Made by a program: the position numbers and the translations under genes. Shown in pieces: positions 1-7,027 of a stretch of DNA of 13,188 nucleotides (position 1 is its first letter; each line of letters starts with the position of its first letter). A model generated the notes under the pieces. That model made no database searches, was not told the origin of the DNA, and saw only the letters and a program-made list of their open reading frames with translations. This DNA is from Clostridia bacterium (lineage in GTDB: Bacteria > Bacillota_A > Clostridia > Christensenellales > Aristaeellaceae): positions 1-13,188 of the forward strand of contig JAGBBE010000012.1 in assembly GCA_017938645.1 (NCBI GenBank), written 5' to 3'.

Positions 1-490
1 CCTGAGGCACGGGACGGCGCGCGGGCTCCTCATCATACATCGCGCGGGGCGCGGGCGCGGCCTGCGGATAGACGCGGGCAGGCTCCTCGCTGTCGCCGGC
101 GCGGAAGGGATCGGCCTGCGGCTGCTCCATTCCGGTCTGGGCAGCCTCGGCGGCGGCACGCTCGGCCACGCGGCTGCGGCGGCGGCGTACGGGCTGCTCG
201 CCGGCGGGCTCTTCAGCTCTGGGGGCCTCAGGTTCCGGCTGAACGGGCGCGGGCTGGGCAGTGGTGCGCTTGCTCACCAACTGCTGATTCACCACGGGAC
301 GGCCCACGCGGGTGGGGGCGTCATCGGCCATGAAATCAGCGCCGCTGCCAAACAGGGGCACTCCGCCCTGCTGCATCTGCTCGCCCAGCTGGGCAGGCGC
401 GTCTGAGAGGAAGCTGGCGTCCTGCTGCCAGGAGCCGTTTTCTCCGCCCATGCGGCGGGAACTTTGCTGGTTGCGGTAGTAATCACTCAA
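1..490 (-). CDS. Disordered Pro/Ala/Arg-rich protein, N-terminal part (runs off window)
   Basis: I do not recognise this protein. The reading frame begins at a TTG codon (490-488) with an AAGGAG Shine-Dalgarno 9 nt upstream and stays open to the window edge, giving 163 visible residues that begin MSDYYRNQQSS. No in-frame ATG fits a ribosome site as well. The visible part is low in hydrophobic residues and rich in Gln, Pro, Ala, Glu and Arg, with a basic run RRRRSR near residue 105, so it looks intrinsically disordered and cytoplasmic. No signal peptide or membrane segment is seen; a membrane or enzymatic domain could follow beyond the edge. It has its own promoter and is divergent from the GuaA-like operon. 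A 65-codon ATG frame at 289-486 is an out-of-frame shadow. Gene call is fairly sure, function unknown. Confidence 0.7.
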   Translation of the reverse strand, partial: MSDYYRNQQSSRRMGGENGSWQQDASFLSDAPAQLGEQMQQGGVPLFGSGADFMADDAPTRVGRPVVNQQLVSKRTTAQPAPVQPEPEAPRAEEPAGEQPVRRRRSRVAERAAAEAAQTGMEQPQADPFRAGDSEEPARVYPQAAPAPRAMYDEEPARRPVPQ

Positions 491-499
491 AGTTCTGCA

Positions 500-505
500 C
501 TCCTT
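500..505 (-). promoter_or_regulatory. Ribosome binding site setting a TTG start
   Basis: AAGGAG on the minus strand, 9 nt before the TTG at 490-488. It is the reason for choosing the non-ATG start of the leftmost gene. Confidence 0.65.
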
Positions 506-573
506 ATCCTTGGTTGCATCACCATGTGTCAGGCACATTGCTGTGCGTATGCAAACATCTCTTTCTGGAAAAC

Positions 574-596
574 GGTATAGGTTCCGAACATATACC
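574..596. promoter_or_regulatory. 23-bp near-perfect palindrome, candidate operator
   Basis: Arms GGTATA/TATACC (574-579, 591-596) enclose inner arms GTTC/GAAC (581-584, 586-589) around a central base. Ten of eleven base pairs match about the centre at 585; only 580/590 fails. It covers roughly +1 to +23 of the transcript predicted from the promoter at 604-632. That is a typical place for a repressor operator, or for a hairpin at an mRNA 5' end. No cognate regulator gene is in the window. Confidence 0.45.
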
Positions 597-603
597 ATCA
601 TCT

Positions 604-632
604 ATTATACCAATAATCCCGCAAGTCTACAA
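604..632 (-). promoter_or_regulatory. Sigma-A-type promoter of the leftmost gene
   Basis: On the minus strand, -35 TTGTAG (632-627) and a perfect -10 TATAAT (609-604) are separated by 17 nt. The predicted transcript starts near 597 and has a leader of about 107 nt before the TTG start at 490. Confidence 0.7.
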
Positions 633-758
633 CCCCTGATTTCCAAACAGGCTCAAAATGGAAGCTTCTGATTAAAGGATTTTTCCATATAGATGGAGAA
701 TTCTTTTTCGAATCAGGGTATTTTTTTACATGTGCCGCCTTTTTTAGGGGCGGCGGAT

Positions 759-763
759 GGAGG
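759..763 (+). promoter_or_regulatory. Ribosome binding site deciding the GuaA-like start
   Basis: GGAGG lies 5 nt upstream of the ATG at 769 and overlaps the in-frame upstream ATG at 757. This favours 769 as the true start. Confidence 0.6.
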
Positions 764-768
764 TTTCT

Positions 769-2214
769 ATGCCGGATACCATTCTTGTTTTCAGTCCTTC
801 GCGCGACCTTGCGGGTCTGACGGCGCGCACGCTGCGCTGCCGGGAAATTTTCTGCCTCCCGGTGGCTTTTGACGCGCAGCTTTCCAGCCTGGAAAGCAGT
901 CAGATTCGGGGCGCGGTGGTTGTAACGGACAGCTATAGCCCCGATGCGCTGGACGGCTTTGATTTTTCCATCCTCCACGCCGGTTTCCCGGTGCTTGTGC
1001 TGGGCGGCGCGGCGGCGGCGCTGTGCCGTCATTTCGGAGGCGAGGTCGGCGCGGCGGTATGCGAACGCGACGCCATCACTCTGGGACTGGAGGAGGATGC
1101 GCTGTTTGCAGGCATCGACGGCGGCGAACGCATGCTCCACGGCTTTGCAACGCTCAGCCTGTCGGAAGACCTTTCCCCCATTGCAACCGCCACCGAACGG
1201 ATCATCGGTTTCAAAAGCCGGGAGCTGCCCCTTTACGCCATGCAGTATCCTGTGGAACGCAACGATCCTGACGCGGCGCAGATGCTGGAGAATTTCGCCC
1301 TCAACATCTGCGGCATGGCGTCGAACTGGTCGGAGCAGTCCATCATCGACCGCGCAGTGGAGAAAATCCGCAGCACCGTGCCCGAAGGCCGCGTGCTGTG
1401 CGCCGTGTCCGGCGGCGTGGACAGCGCCGTATGCGCGGAATTGACGAGCCTTGCCGTGGGCAAGCGGCTGATGTGCGTGTTTGTGGACACCGGCCTGTTC
1501 CGCGAAAAGGAGCCTGAAACCGTGATCGCCACCTTCCGCGAGTCGATGGGCATCGAGGTAACGCTGGTGGACGCACGCGAGTCCTTCCTGAGGGCGCTCA
1601 GCGGCGTCACCTGCCCCGAGGACAAGGAGCGCATCGCTTCCCAGCTGATGCAGCAGCTTCTTGTCAAGCAGTTCACCACCGATCCCGATATCAAAAGCGT
1701 GGTCATGGGCACCAATTTCAACGACGTGTTCCTTGCGCCGGCCTCTTCGGGCGAGCCCTTTGTTCAGAACATCGGCGTTTCCGAGCCCATCCGCGACCTG
1801 TTCAAGGACGAGGTTCGCCGCCTGGCTTCGGCGCTCCGTCTGCCTGCCAGCATCACCGGCCGTCAGCCCTTCCCTTCCAGCGGCCTTGCTCTGCGCGTGA
1901 TGGGCTGCGTGACCGGCGAACGCCTCCGCCTGCTGAGACAGGCCGACGCCATCTTCCGCGAGGAAATCGCCTCTGGCGGCCATAATCGCAGGCTGTGGCA
2001 GCATTACGCCACCCTCATCGAAAGCCCCGATTCGCCCGACGGCTATGCCGTGTGCCTGAGAGCCACGCAGTCGGCGCAGGGCGGCGCAGTGGCGGCGCGT
2101 CTGCCCTACGACGTGCTGGAGCGCGCTGTGGAGCGCATCCGCGCAGAGGTCGGAGGCATCACCCGCGTGGTATACGACCTCACCCCCAGCGCGCACTACG
2201 GCGAACTGGAATGA
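769..2214 (+). CDS. GMP synthase (GuaA) paralogue with inactive glutaminase domain
   Basis: The 481-aa protein aligns by eye with GuaA along its whole length. Residues 1-183 follow the class I glutaminase domain, 184-360 the PP-loop ATP pyrophosphatase with SGGVDS at 214-219 and FVDTGL near 238, and the rest the GuaA dimerisation part with VVYDLT near the C-terminus. Known GuaA hydrolyses glutamine and aminates XMP with ATP. Here the nucleophile position (GxCxG loop) reads PVLVLGGAA with Gly79 in place of Cys. The HPE motif reads YPVE, so the catalytic His is replaced by Pro, with Glu163 kept. The synthetase loop RHPFPGPGL reads RQPFPSSGL, and the C-terminal KPPxxIEWE reads PSAHYGELE, so XMP binding is also doubtful. 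An ammonia-using ligase or nucleotidyltransferase on another substrate is inferred. An in-frame ATG at 757 lacks a good ribosome site. Probably co-transcribed with the dipeptidase 37 nt downstream. Confidence 0.85.
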   Translation: MPDTILVFSPSRDLAGLTARTLRCREIFCLPVAFDAQLSSLESSQIRGAVVVTDSYSPDALDGFDFSILHAGFPVLVLGGAAAALCRHFGGEVGAAVCERDAITLGLEEDALFAGIDGGERMLHGFATLSLSEDLSPIATATERIIGFKSRELPLYAMQYPVERNDPDAAQMLENFALNICGMASNWSEQSIIDRAVEKIRSTVPEGRVLCAVSGGVDSAVCAELTSLAVGKRLMCVFVDTGLFREKEPETVIATFRESMGIEVTLVDARESFLRALSGVTCPEDKERIASQLMQQLLVKQFTTDPDIKSVVMGTNFNDVFLAPASSGEPFVQNIGVSEPIRDLFKDEVRRLASALRLPASITGRQPFPSSGLALRVMGCVTGERLRLLRQADAIFREEIASGGHNRRLWQHYATLIESPDSPDGYAVCLRATQSAQGGAVAARLPYDVLERAVERIRAEVGGITRVVYDLTPSAHYGELE

Positions 2215-2251
2215 TTTCTTCCCACATTCAACGAAAAGATGTGACATTTTC

Positions 2252-3148
2252 ATGCTGATCTGCGATACCCATGCCGATACCATCGGCGCGCGCACCGGCC
2301 ACTGGAACGACGGACGGCTGGACGTAACCCTCGAAAACCTTACCCTCACCGCGGACACCCGCGTGCAGACCATGGCGCTGTTCATTCCGCCCGACGGCAT
2401 GAAGCAGTCTCCCACCATCGTGGAAAAGCAGCTCGCCGAGTTTGAACGCATGAAGCTGGAAGGCTTCCATCAGATCCGCAGCCTCGGCGAGGCCGTCCCC
2501 GGCAGGGCCAACGTGCTGCTCTCCATCGAAGGCGGAGAGGCCTTCGGCGACTGCGTGGAAGGCGTGGACTTCATGGACGGCGTGGGCGTTCGTCTGGCCG
2601 CCATCACCTGGAACACGCCCAACGAGCTCTGTCAGCCCGCACTCACCGGCAACGATACCGGTCTCAAGCCCCTCGGCCGCGCCATCGTGCGCCGCATGCA
2701 CGAAAAGCACATGGGCGTGGATGTCTCCCACCTCAACGAGCGCGGATTCTGGGACCTGATGGACATGGGCACCGCGCCCCTGGCCTCCCACAGCTGCGTG
2801 TGGAACCTCTGCCCCAACGAGCGCAACCTCAAGGACGACCAGATCCGCGCGCTGATTGAGGCGCAGGGCTTCATCGGCATCAATTTCTACACCGGCTTCC
2901 TCAACCCCGACATGAAGGCCGACCTCGACACCGTGGTCGACCACATGGCCTACATCTGCGACATGGGCGGCGAAAACTGCGTCGGCTTCGGCAGCGATTT
3001 CGACGGCATCGACGACTACCCCATCGGCCTGCGCACCGCCGCCGACGTGCCGAACCTGATTGCTCAGCTGATGAAGCGCGGATTCGGCGAAAAGCTCACG
3101 GAGAAGATCGCCGGGTTGAATTTCAAGCGGTATCTGGAGAATATCTGA
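2252..3148 (+). CDS. Membrane dipeptidase, peptidase family M19
   Basis: This 298-aa zinc hydrolase belongs to the renal dipeptidase (M19) family, which cleaves dipeptides, often with D-residues at the C-terminal side. The metal-site motifs are visible: DTHAD at residues 5-9 (H7, D9), the bridging Glu in SIEGGE (about 93), DVSH (H160), ASHS (H180) and GSDFDG (D249). It has no signal peptide or lipobox, so it is probably cytoplasmic, as many clostridial members are. It is somewhat short for the family, but all metal positions are present. The ribosome site before the ATG at 2252 is weak. The 37-nt gap after the GuaA-like gene and the terminator behind it suggest a two-gene operon. Family is sure; substrate is not. 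Confidence 0.93.
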   Translation: MLICDTHADTIGARTGHWNDGRLDVTLENLTLTADTRVQTMALFIPPDGMKQSPTIVEKQLAEFERMKLEGFHQIRSLGEAVPGRANVLLSIEGGEAFGDCVEGVDFMDGVGVRLAAITWNTPNELCQPALTGNDTGLKPLGRAIVRRMHEKHMGVDVSHLNERGFWDLMDMGTAPLASHSCVWNLCPNERNLKDDQIRALIEAQGFIGINFYTGFLNPDMKADLDTVVDHMAYICDMGGENCVGFGSDFDGIDDYPIGLRTAADVPNLIAQLMKRGFGEKLTEKIAGLNFKRYLENI

Positions 3149-3167
3149 TTTTGGTTATTGCAAAAAG

Positions 3168-3204
3168 AACCTCCGGTTCAGGTTAAGTATCTGAACCGGA
3201 GGTT
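3168..3204. terminator. Bidirectional intrinsic terminator
   Basis: A perfect 14-bp stem (3168-3181 with 3191-3204) has a 9-nt loop. It is followed by T-rich sequence on the plus strand, and by CTTTTT when read on the minus strand. It sits between the convergent dipeptidase and surface-protein operons and can end both. Confidence 0.85.
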
Positions 3205-3220
3205 TTTCTGTTGCCACATA

Positions 3221-4969
3221 TCAGGCTTTTTTCCGTTTGACGCTTCCTGCCGCGCCCATCAGGGAAAGCAGCGCGCAGGTACTCCACAGCAGAAGATGAG
3301 AATCATCGCCCGTCTGAGGAACTTCGCGGTCAACGACGATGTCGATGGTGTAGCCTACGGCGGCGTAGTCGTAGGTTTCGTGCCGGTAAAACAATCCGTC
3401 CCAACCACGGGCACTCCGTAGCGCGACTCCATGGGACCCGCCATAATATCCAAGCAGATGCAAACCATCGTGTTCAGAAGTAATTTCCAGGCTCTGCGAT
3501 CCGATTCCCCATCCTGCATTCAGCTGCTTTCGATAACCGTATTCCTCAAGTTCTTCTGTCCATCTGTCCAGATAGTACCAGTCCTCATGCTCAAAATTAG
3601 AAAGCGTAAACCAATAATATCTTCTGGGAGCCAGTACAACATCCGTTCTGAAATAGTCGTTCAGCTTCACATTCAGGACATCGCCCTCCTGCACATGAAC
3701 CTCGTAGCGATGCGCGCCGGTTTTGATAACATTCCGCGCTCCAATAATCGTCGGTTCCACAGGCACCAGACCGCTGTCTTTGAAAAGACGCTTCAGTACC
3801 AACTTGTCAGACGGATCATTCTTCATTGAAATGGCACAAGTGATCCATGAATCCTCCGATACCCGGCTCATGTCAAAAGAAAAAGTAGGAAATCCATAGC
3901 CATAGGAATAGGCTCTTTCTTCAGAAAAACCTGTTCCCTGTGGGTTGACGATGTTTTCATATTCCCACTTTACATCCAGATTTTTTTGGCACCACGTCAG
4001 ATCCAAGAAACCCGAATCATTGAGCGGAGCACGTTCCATAACCCACGGCTCAACCATTTCATAAAACTCAAAATTAGCACTAAACGGTTCGTCAAATATA
4101 CCGATGAAAATATCTGCAAACAAGTCCGGGAATCCAGGCGTATAGTATGCGGTGCTGGTTTCATCTGCATCTGCCGTTTCGGATGCCCTGACTACAATCC
4201 AGAAACTGTATTCTTTTTTTACAGCCCAGTCTTCATACCCTTCTGTCCACGAACTGTTCTCACTCAAAGCGCCATAAGTATAGGTAATCTTTCCGAAATC
4301 GTCAAACGCCTCAAGGTCAGCTGGGCATTTCAGCTGCACTACCGCAGACCCTGCTCCAGAACTCAGGATCTCCTCCTGACCATCCCATCTTTCGAAAACA
4401 GCCTCATGATAACCGCCGGATGCATAAGGTGAATCGCTGGAAAAATAGTCTCTGAATTCTATCATCAGCTCAGCGCCGCTTCGGACATAGATCATTCCAT
4501 CGCTCGTAGTGATATCACCCGTAACCTTTGGCTTTACAGCCCGCAGTCCGGTATCCTCAAAGTTCCATTCGACTGTAAATGTTTCCCCGCTGATTTCAGC
4601 CGTAATGGCAATGTAAGAGTTCTCATTAACAGATGCCAGTTCATACACCACAGCCGGATAATCCGGCCCATAGGAAAACCAGAAGCGTTCCCACACTCCA
4701 GACAGGTCGTGTGATGTATAGGAAAGTTTGGTGTTTTCCTCCATCCACTCGAGCTGGTCGCTCTGTTCTGTCAGTTCAGCAGGTATCTTTTCTGTGATCC
4801 ACTGCACAAAAGCAGCACTTTCCCCCAGATCAGCCTCTGCCGATTCATAAGATTCATAGCTGCTGTAATCCACATACGGAACCGTGATGGTATCATCCGC
4901 AGCCAGAGCCAGCACCGGCAGCATAAGCAACGCAAGCGTACAGATCAGCCATTTCAAAAAAATCCTCAA
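3221..4969 (-). CDS. Sortase-anchored secreted surface protein, downstream paralogue
   Basis: This is a 582-aa secreted protein of unknown function. The start is a TTG at 4969-4967 with AAGGAGG 7 nt upstream. From there the first residues (MRIFLKWLI) align without gaps to the upstream paralogue's MKHFGEWLL; the longer frame reaching 5074 would run into that gene. Residues 1-23 form a signal peptide ending ALA, followed by ADDTITVPYVDYSS. The mature part has two related modules of roughly 220-250 aa. Each contains a core W/R-x-F-x-D-T/S-G-L-xxxx-P-x-I/V-x-G, followed about 30 residues later by DYF. The C-terminus has VPQTGD (from residue 550), a hydrophobic stretch and KRKKA, a class A-like sorting signal with V for L. 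The protein is acidic and aromatic-rich, with no catalytic motif seen. It may be an adhesin or ligand-binding surface protein, but that is a guess. Base composition is more AT-rich than that of its neighbours. Confidence 0.85.
   Translation of the reverse strand: MRIFLKWLICTLALLMLPVLALAADDTITVPYVDYSSYESYESAEADLGESAAFVQWITEKIPAELTEQSDQLEWMEENTKLSYTSHDLSGVWERFWFSYGPDYPAVVYELASVNENSYIAITAEISGETFTVEWNFEDTGLRAVKPKVTGDITTSDGMIYVRSGAELMIEFRDYFSSDSPYASGGYHEAVFERWDGQEEILSSGAGSAVVQLKCPADLEAFDDFGKITYTYGALSENSSWTEGYEDWAVKKEYSFWIVVRASETADADETSTAYYTPGFPDLFADIFIGIFDEPFSANFEFYEMVEPWVMERAPLNDSGFLDLTWCQKNLDVKWEYENIVNPQGTGFSEERAYSYGYGFPTFSFDMSRVSEDSWITCAISMKNDPSDKLVLKRLFKDSGLVPVEPTIIGARNVIKTGAHRYEVHVQEGDVLNVKLNDYFRTDVVLAPRRYYWFTLSNFEHEDWYYLDRWTEELEEYGYRKQLNAGWGIGSQSLEITSEHDGLHLLGYYGGSHGVALRSARGWDGLFYRHETYDYAAVGYTIDIVVDREVPQTGDDSHLLLWSTCALLSLMGAAGSVKRKKA
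3444..3540. repeat. 97-bp identical stretch shared by the two surface-protein genes (copy 1)
   Basis: This segment is identical base for base to 5234-5330 in the upstream paralogue, in direct orientation. It encodes the conserved AGWGIGSQSLEITSEHDGLH region near the C-terminus. The adjoining 3' ends (3221-3375 against 5008-5162) differ at only a handful of positions. Confidence 0.9.
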
Positions 4970-4976
4970 ACTGATT

Positions 4977-4983
4977 CCTCCTT
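4977..4983 (-). promoter_or_regulatory. Ribosome binding site setting a TTG start
   Basis: AAGGAGG on the minus strand, 7 nt before TTG 4969-4967, inside the 38-nt gap between the two surface-protein genes. It decides the start of the downstream paralogue. Confidence 0.75.
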
Positions 4984-5007
4984 GAAGCATATGTCCCACA
5001 GCAGTCA

Positions 5008-6747
5008 TCAGGCTTTTTTCCGTTTGACGCTTCCTGCCGCGCCCATCAGGGAAAGAAGCGCGCAGGTACTCCACAGCAGCAGATGAGAATCATCGCCTGT
5101 CTGAGGAACTTCGCGGTCAACGACGATATCGATGGTGTAGCACACGGCGGCGTAGTCGTAGGTTTCATCTTTGTAACCCCAACCTTCCCAGCCGCCTCGG
5201 GTAATCCGGGGCGGATCACCCGCAGAGCCGCCGTAATATCCAAGCAGATGCAAACCATCGTGTTCAGAAGTAATTTCCAGGCTCTGCGATCCGATTCCCC
5301 ATCCTGCATTCAGCTGCTTTCGATAACCGTTGTTACGGATTTCCGCGCTTTCTCGCTTTGTATGCCACCATTCTTCATGATCATAGTTGGACAGAGTAAA
5401 CCAATAGTATCTTCGGGGAGCCTTTGTCATTTCTGGTCTGAAATAGTCGTTCAGCTTCACATTCAGGACATCGCCTTCCTGCACATGAACCTCATAGCGG
5501 TGCGCTCCGGTTTTGACAATATTCCGCGCACCGGTGATCGTCGGTTCAACAGGCACCAGACCGCTGTCTATAAACCGCCGTTCAAGAACAAGCTTGTCAG
5601 ACGGATCGTTTTTCATGGAAATGATACATCTGATCCATGAATTTTCGGATACCCGACTCATATCAAAGCCAAAGGATGGAAGCTCTCCGATAGAGAAACC
5701 AAACGGCTGAGGGTTAAAAATGTTTTCATACTCCCATTTTACGTCAAGATTCTCATTGCACCACGCATCATCGATGGCGCCTGTTTCCCGTATGGGAGCG
5801 TGTTCCGCAAGCCACGGCCATATCGTTTCATAGGTTGTCTCGCCAAGCTGAAGCGGTTCGTCGTAATCAAACTTCTCTACTCCCTGTTCCTCAAACAGAT
5901 CCCGGAAGCCCGGCACATAGTATATTTCATTGCTTTCATCAGCAATTGCTGTTTCCGGTGCCATAATCTCAATGAAATAACTGTATTCCGTTTTGATTGC
6001 CCAGTTTCTATTCCCTTCTGTCCCAGGTTCTTCTTCATCCAAGGCGCCATAAGTATATGTGATTGTACCCGCATAGTCATACGAGTCCTCGCCATCCGGA
6101 CATTTCCACTTCAATACAGTCGATCCAGCACCCGAACTCAGGATCTCCTTCTGACCATCCCAGTTATGGAAAACGGCCTCGTGATAACCCTCGGCGCCAA
6201 AAGGAGAATCACTGGAAAAACAGTCGCCGAATTCGAACGTCAGCTCGGCATTGTTTCGTGCATAGAGAACACCACGTTCCTGGTCTACAGCAATTGCTCC
6301 TGTGATCTTTGGTTTCTTCGCACGAAGTCCCGTGTCCTCAAAAACCCATTCAACGGTAAAAGATTCCCCACCTACTTCCACGGTAATAGCAAGGTGGGAA
6401 TTTTCATTTATTCCGGCCGCCACATCGTACCATACAGCCGGCGAATAAGGCGCTGAAAACCAAAAGCGTTCATATGTAACCAATTCATTGGCAGTATAAG
6501 ATAGCTTGGCATTTTCATCGAGCCAGTCCATCTGATTGTACTCTCCGGTAATCTCAGCAGGAATACGGTCATAAATCCACTGTGTAAAGGCTTCGCTCTC
6601 CCATATGGAAGCCTCTCCATAGTCAAAATAATCAAAGCTGCTATAATCCACATACGGAACAGTAATGGTATCATCCGCAGCCAGTGCCAGCGTTGGCAGC
6701 ATAAGAACGATCATCAGACACAGCAGCCACTCTCCAAAGTGTTTCAT
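5008..6747 (-). CDS. Sortase-anchored secreted surface protein, upstream paralogue
   Basis: This 579-aa protein is paralogous to the downstream gene. The ATG at 6747 follows AAGGAGGA by about 5 nt and gives a clean signal peptide (residues 1-23, ending ALA). An extension to 6786 would add 13 residues before the signal peptide without a ribosome site. After ADDTITVPYVDYSS come two related modules. The first has WVFEDTGLRAKKPKITG, the second RRFIDSGLVPVEPTITG; each is followed by an acidic/aromatic stretch and a D(Y/C)F motif. VPQTGD at 547-552, a hydrophobic span and KRKKA form the sorting signal, so the protein should be wall-linked by a sortase encoded elsewhere. It is the first gene of a two-gene operon. 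The C-terminal half is far closer to its paralogue than the N-terminal half. Function unknown. Confidence 0.87.
   Translation of the reverse strand: MKHFGEWLLCLMIVLMLPTLALAADDTITVPYVDYSSFDYFDYGEASIWESEAFTQWIYDRIPAEITGEYNQMDWLDENAKLSYTANELVTYERFWFSAPYSPAVWYDVAAGINENSHLAITVEVGGESFTVEWVFEDTGLRAKKPKITGAIAVDQERGVLYARNNAELTFEFGDCFSSDSPFGAEGYHEAVFHNWDGQKEILSSGAGSTVLKWKCPDGEDSYDYAGTITYTYGALDEEEPGTEGNRNWAIKTEYSYFIEIMAPETAIADESNEIYYVPGFRDLFEEQGVEKFDYDEPLQLGETTYETIWPWLAEHAPIRETGAIDDAWCNENLDVKWEYENIFNPQPFGFSIGELPSFGFDMSRVSENSWIRCIISMKNDPSDKLVLERRFIDSGLVPVEPTITGARNIVKTGAHRYEVHVQEGDVLNVKLNDYFRPEMTKAPRRYYWFTLSNYDHEEWWHTKRESAEIRNNGYRKQLNAGWGIGSQSLEITSEHDGLHLLGYYGGSAGDPPRITRGGWEGWGYKDETYDYAAVCYTIDIVVDREVPQTGDDSHLLLWSTCALLSLMGAAGSVKRKKA
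5234..5330. repeat. 97-bp identical stretch shared by the two surface-protein genes (copy 2)
   Basis: Direct-repeat partner of 3444-3540. Synonymous sites are unchanged across it, while other parts of the two genes have diverged strongly. This suggests recent duplication or gene conversion. Confidence 0.9.
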
Positions 6748-6791
6748 GGAAATCCTCCTTGTATAAAGCCAGCTGGATTTTTTCATTTTCC

Positions 6792-6820
6792 ATCATATCA
6801 TTGCTGCTTTTCTTCGTTAA
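6792..6820 (-). promoter_or_regulatory. Probable promoter of the surface-protein operon
   Basis: On the minus strand, TTAACG (6820-6815) and TATGAT (6797-6792) are 17 nt apart, in AT-rich DNA about 45 nt before the ATG at 6747. The -10 matches 5 of 6 consensus positions and the -35 matches 4 of 6. Confidence 0.5.
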
Positions 6821-6943
6821 GAAAATTTCTCTTACAAAACTAATATTTTCCTTAGCAAATTATTACATTTCATTTCCGTCTTTACCGATCACAAAGCAGT
6901 TCCTGCTTTTTCCAGCATATAAATAGGAACGAATCAATTCATA

Positions 6944-6973
6944 TTGACTTCTGCGTCCCGCCAACGATATAAT
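6944..6973 (+). promoter_or_regulatory. Sigma-A promoter of the VanW/SH3 gene
   Basis: TTGACT (6944-6949) and TATAAT (6968-6973) are 18 nt apart, about 55 nt before the ATG at 7028. The short leader contains a small AGCCGT/ACGGCT hairpin (about 6982-6997) and an AGGAAGGA ribosome site. Confidence 0.75.
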
Positions 6974-7027
6974 AAAAGGTAAGCCGTCCATAACGGCTCA
7001 GACCCCAAAAGAGGAAGGATATCAAAC

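Larger units (their letters stand above)
491..768. other. Divergent intergenic region with leader hairpins
   Basis: This 278-bp gap separates the leftmost minus gene from the GuaA-like gene. The left half holds the minus-strand promoter and palindrome. The right half is AT-rich and can fold. Arms CTGATT (669-674) and AATCAG (711-716) enclose an inner TCCAT/ATGGA stem (685-697), and a GC stem GCCGCC/GGCGGC (734-739 with 749-754) ends four bases before the GGAGG ribosome site. I see no convincing plus-strand -35/-10 pair; TATAGA at 688-693 has no good -35. The leader does not resemble a purine riboswitch core that I could recognise. Confidence 0.4.

Noticed and set aside
574..596. LexA/SOS box
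   Set aside because: It contains CGAACATAT, but the second half is not GTTCG at the required spacing; the palindrome is centred elsewhere.
668..756. Purine or other known riboswitch ahead of the GuaA-like gene
   Set aside because: Stems exist, but I could not find the conserved purine-riboswitch core or an attenuator, so only a structured leader is claimed.
598..2451. A 617-codon open frame on the minus strand opposite the GuaA-like gene and part of the dipeptidase gene
   Set aside because: It is antisense to two well-supported genes, has no ribosome site, and has the His/Ala/Gly-rich composition typical of the complement of GC-rich coding DNA.
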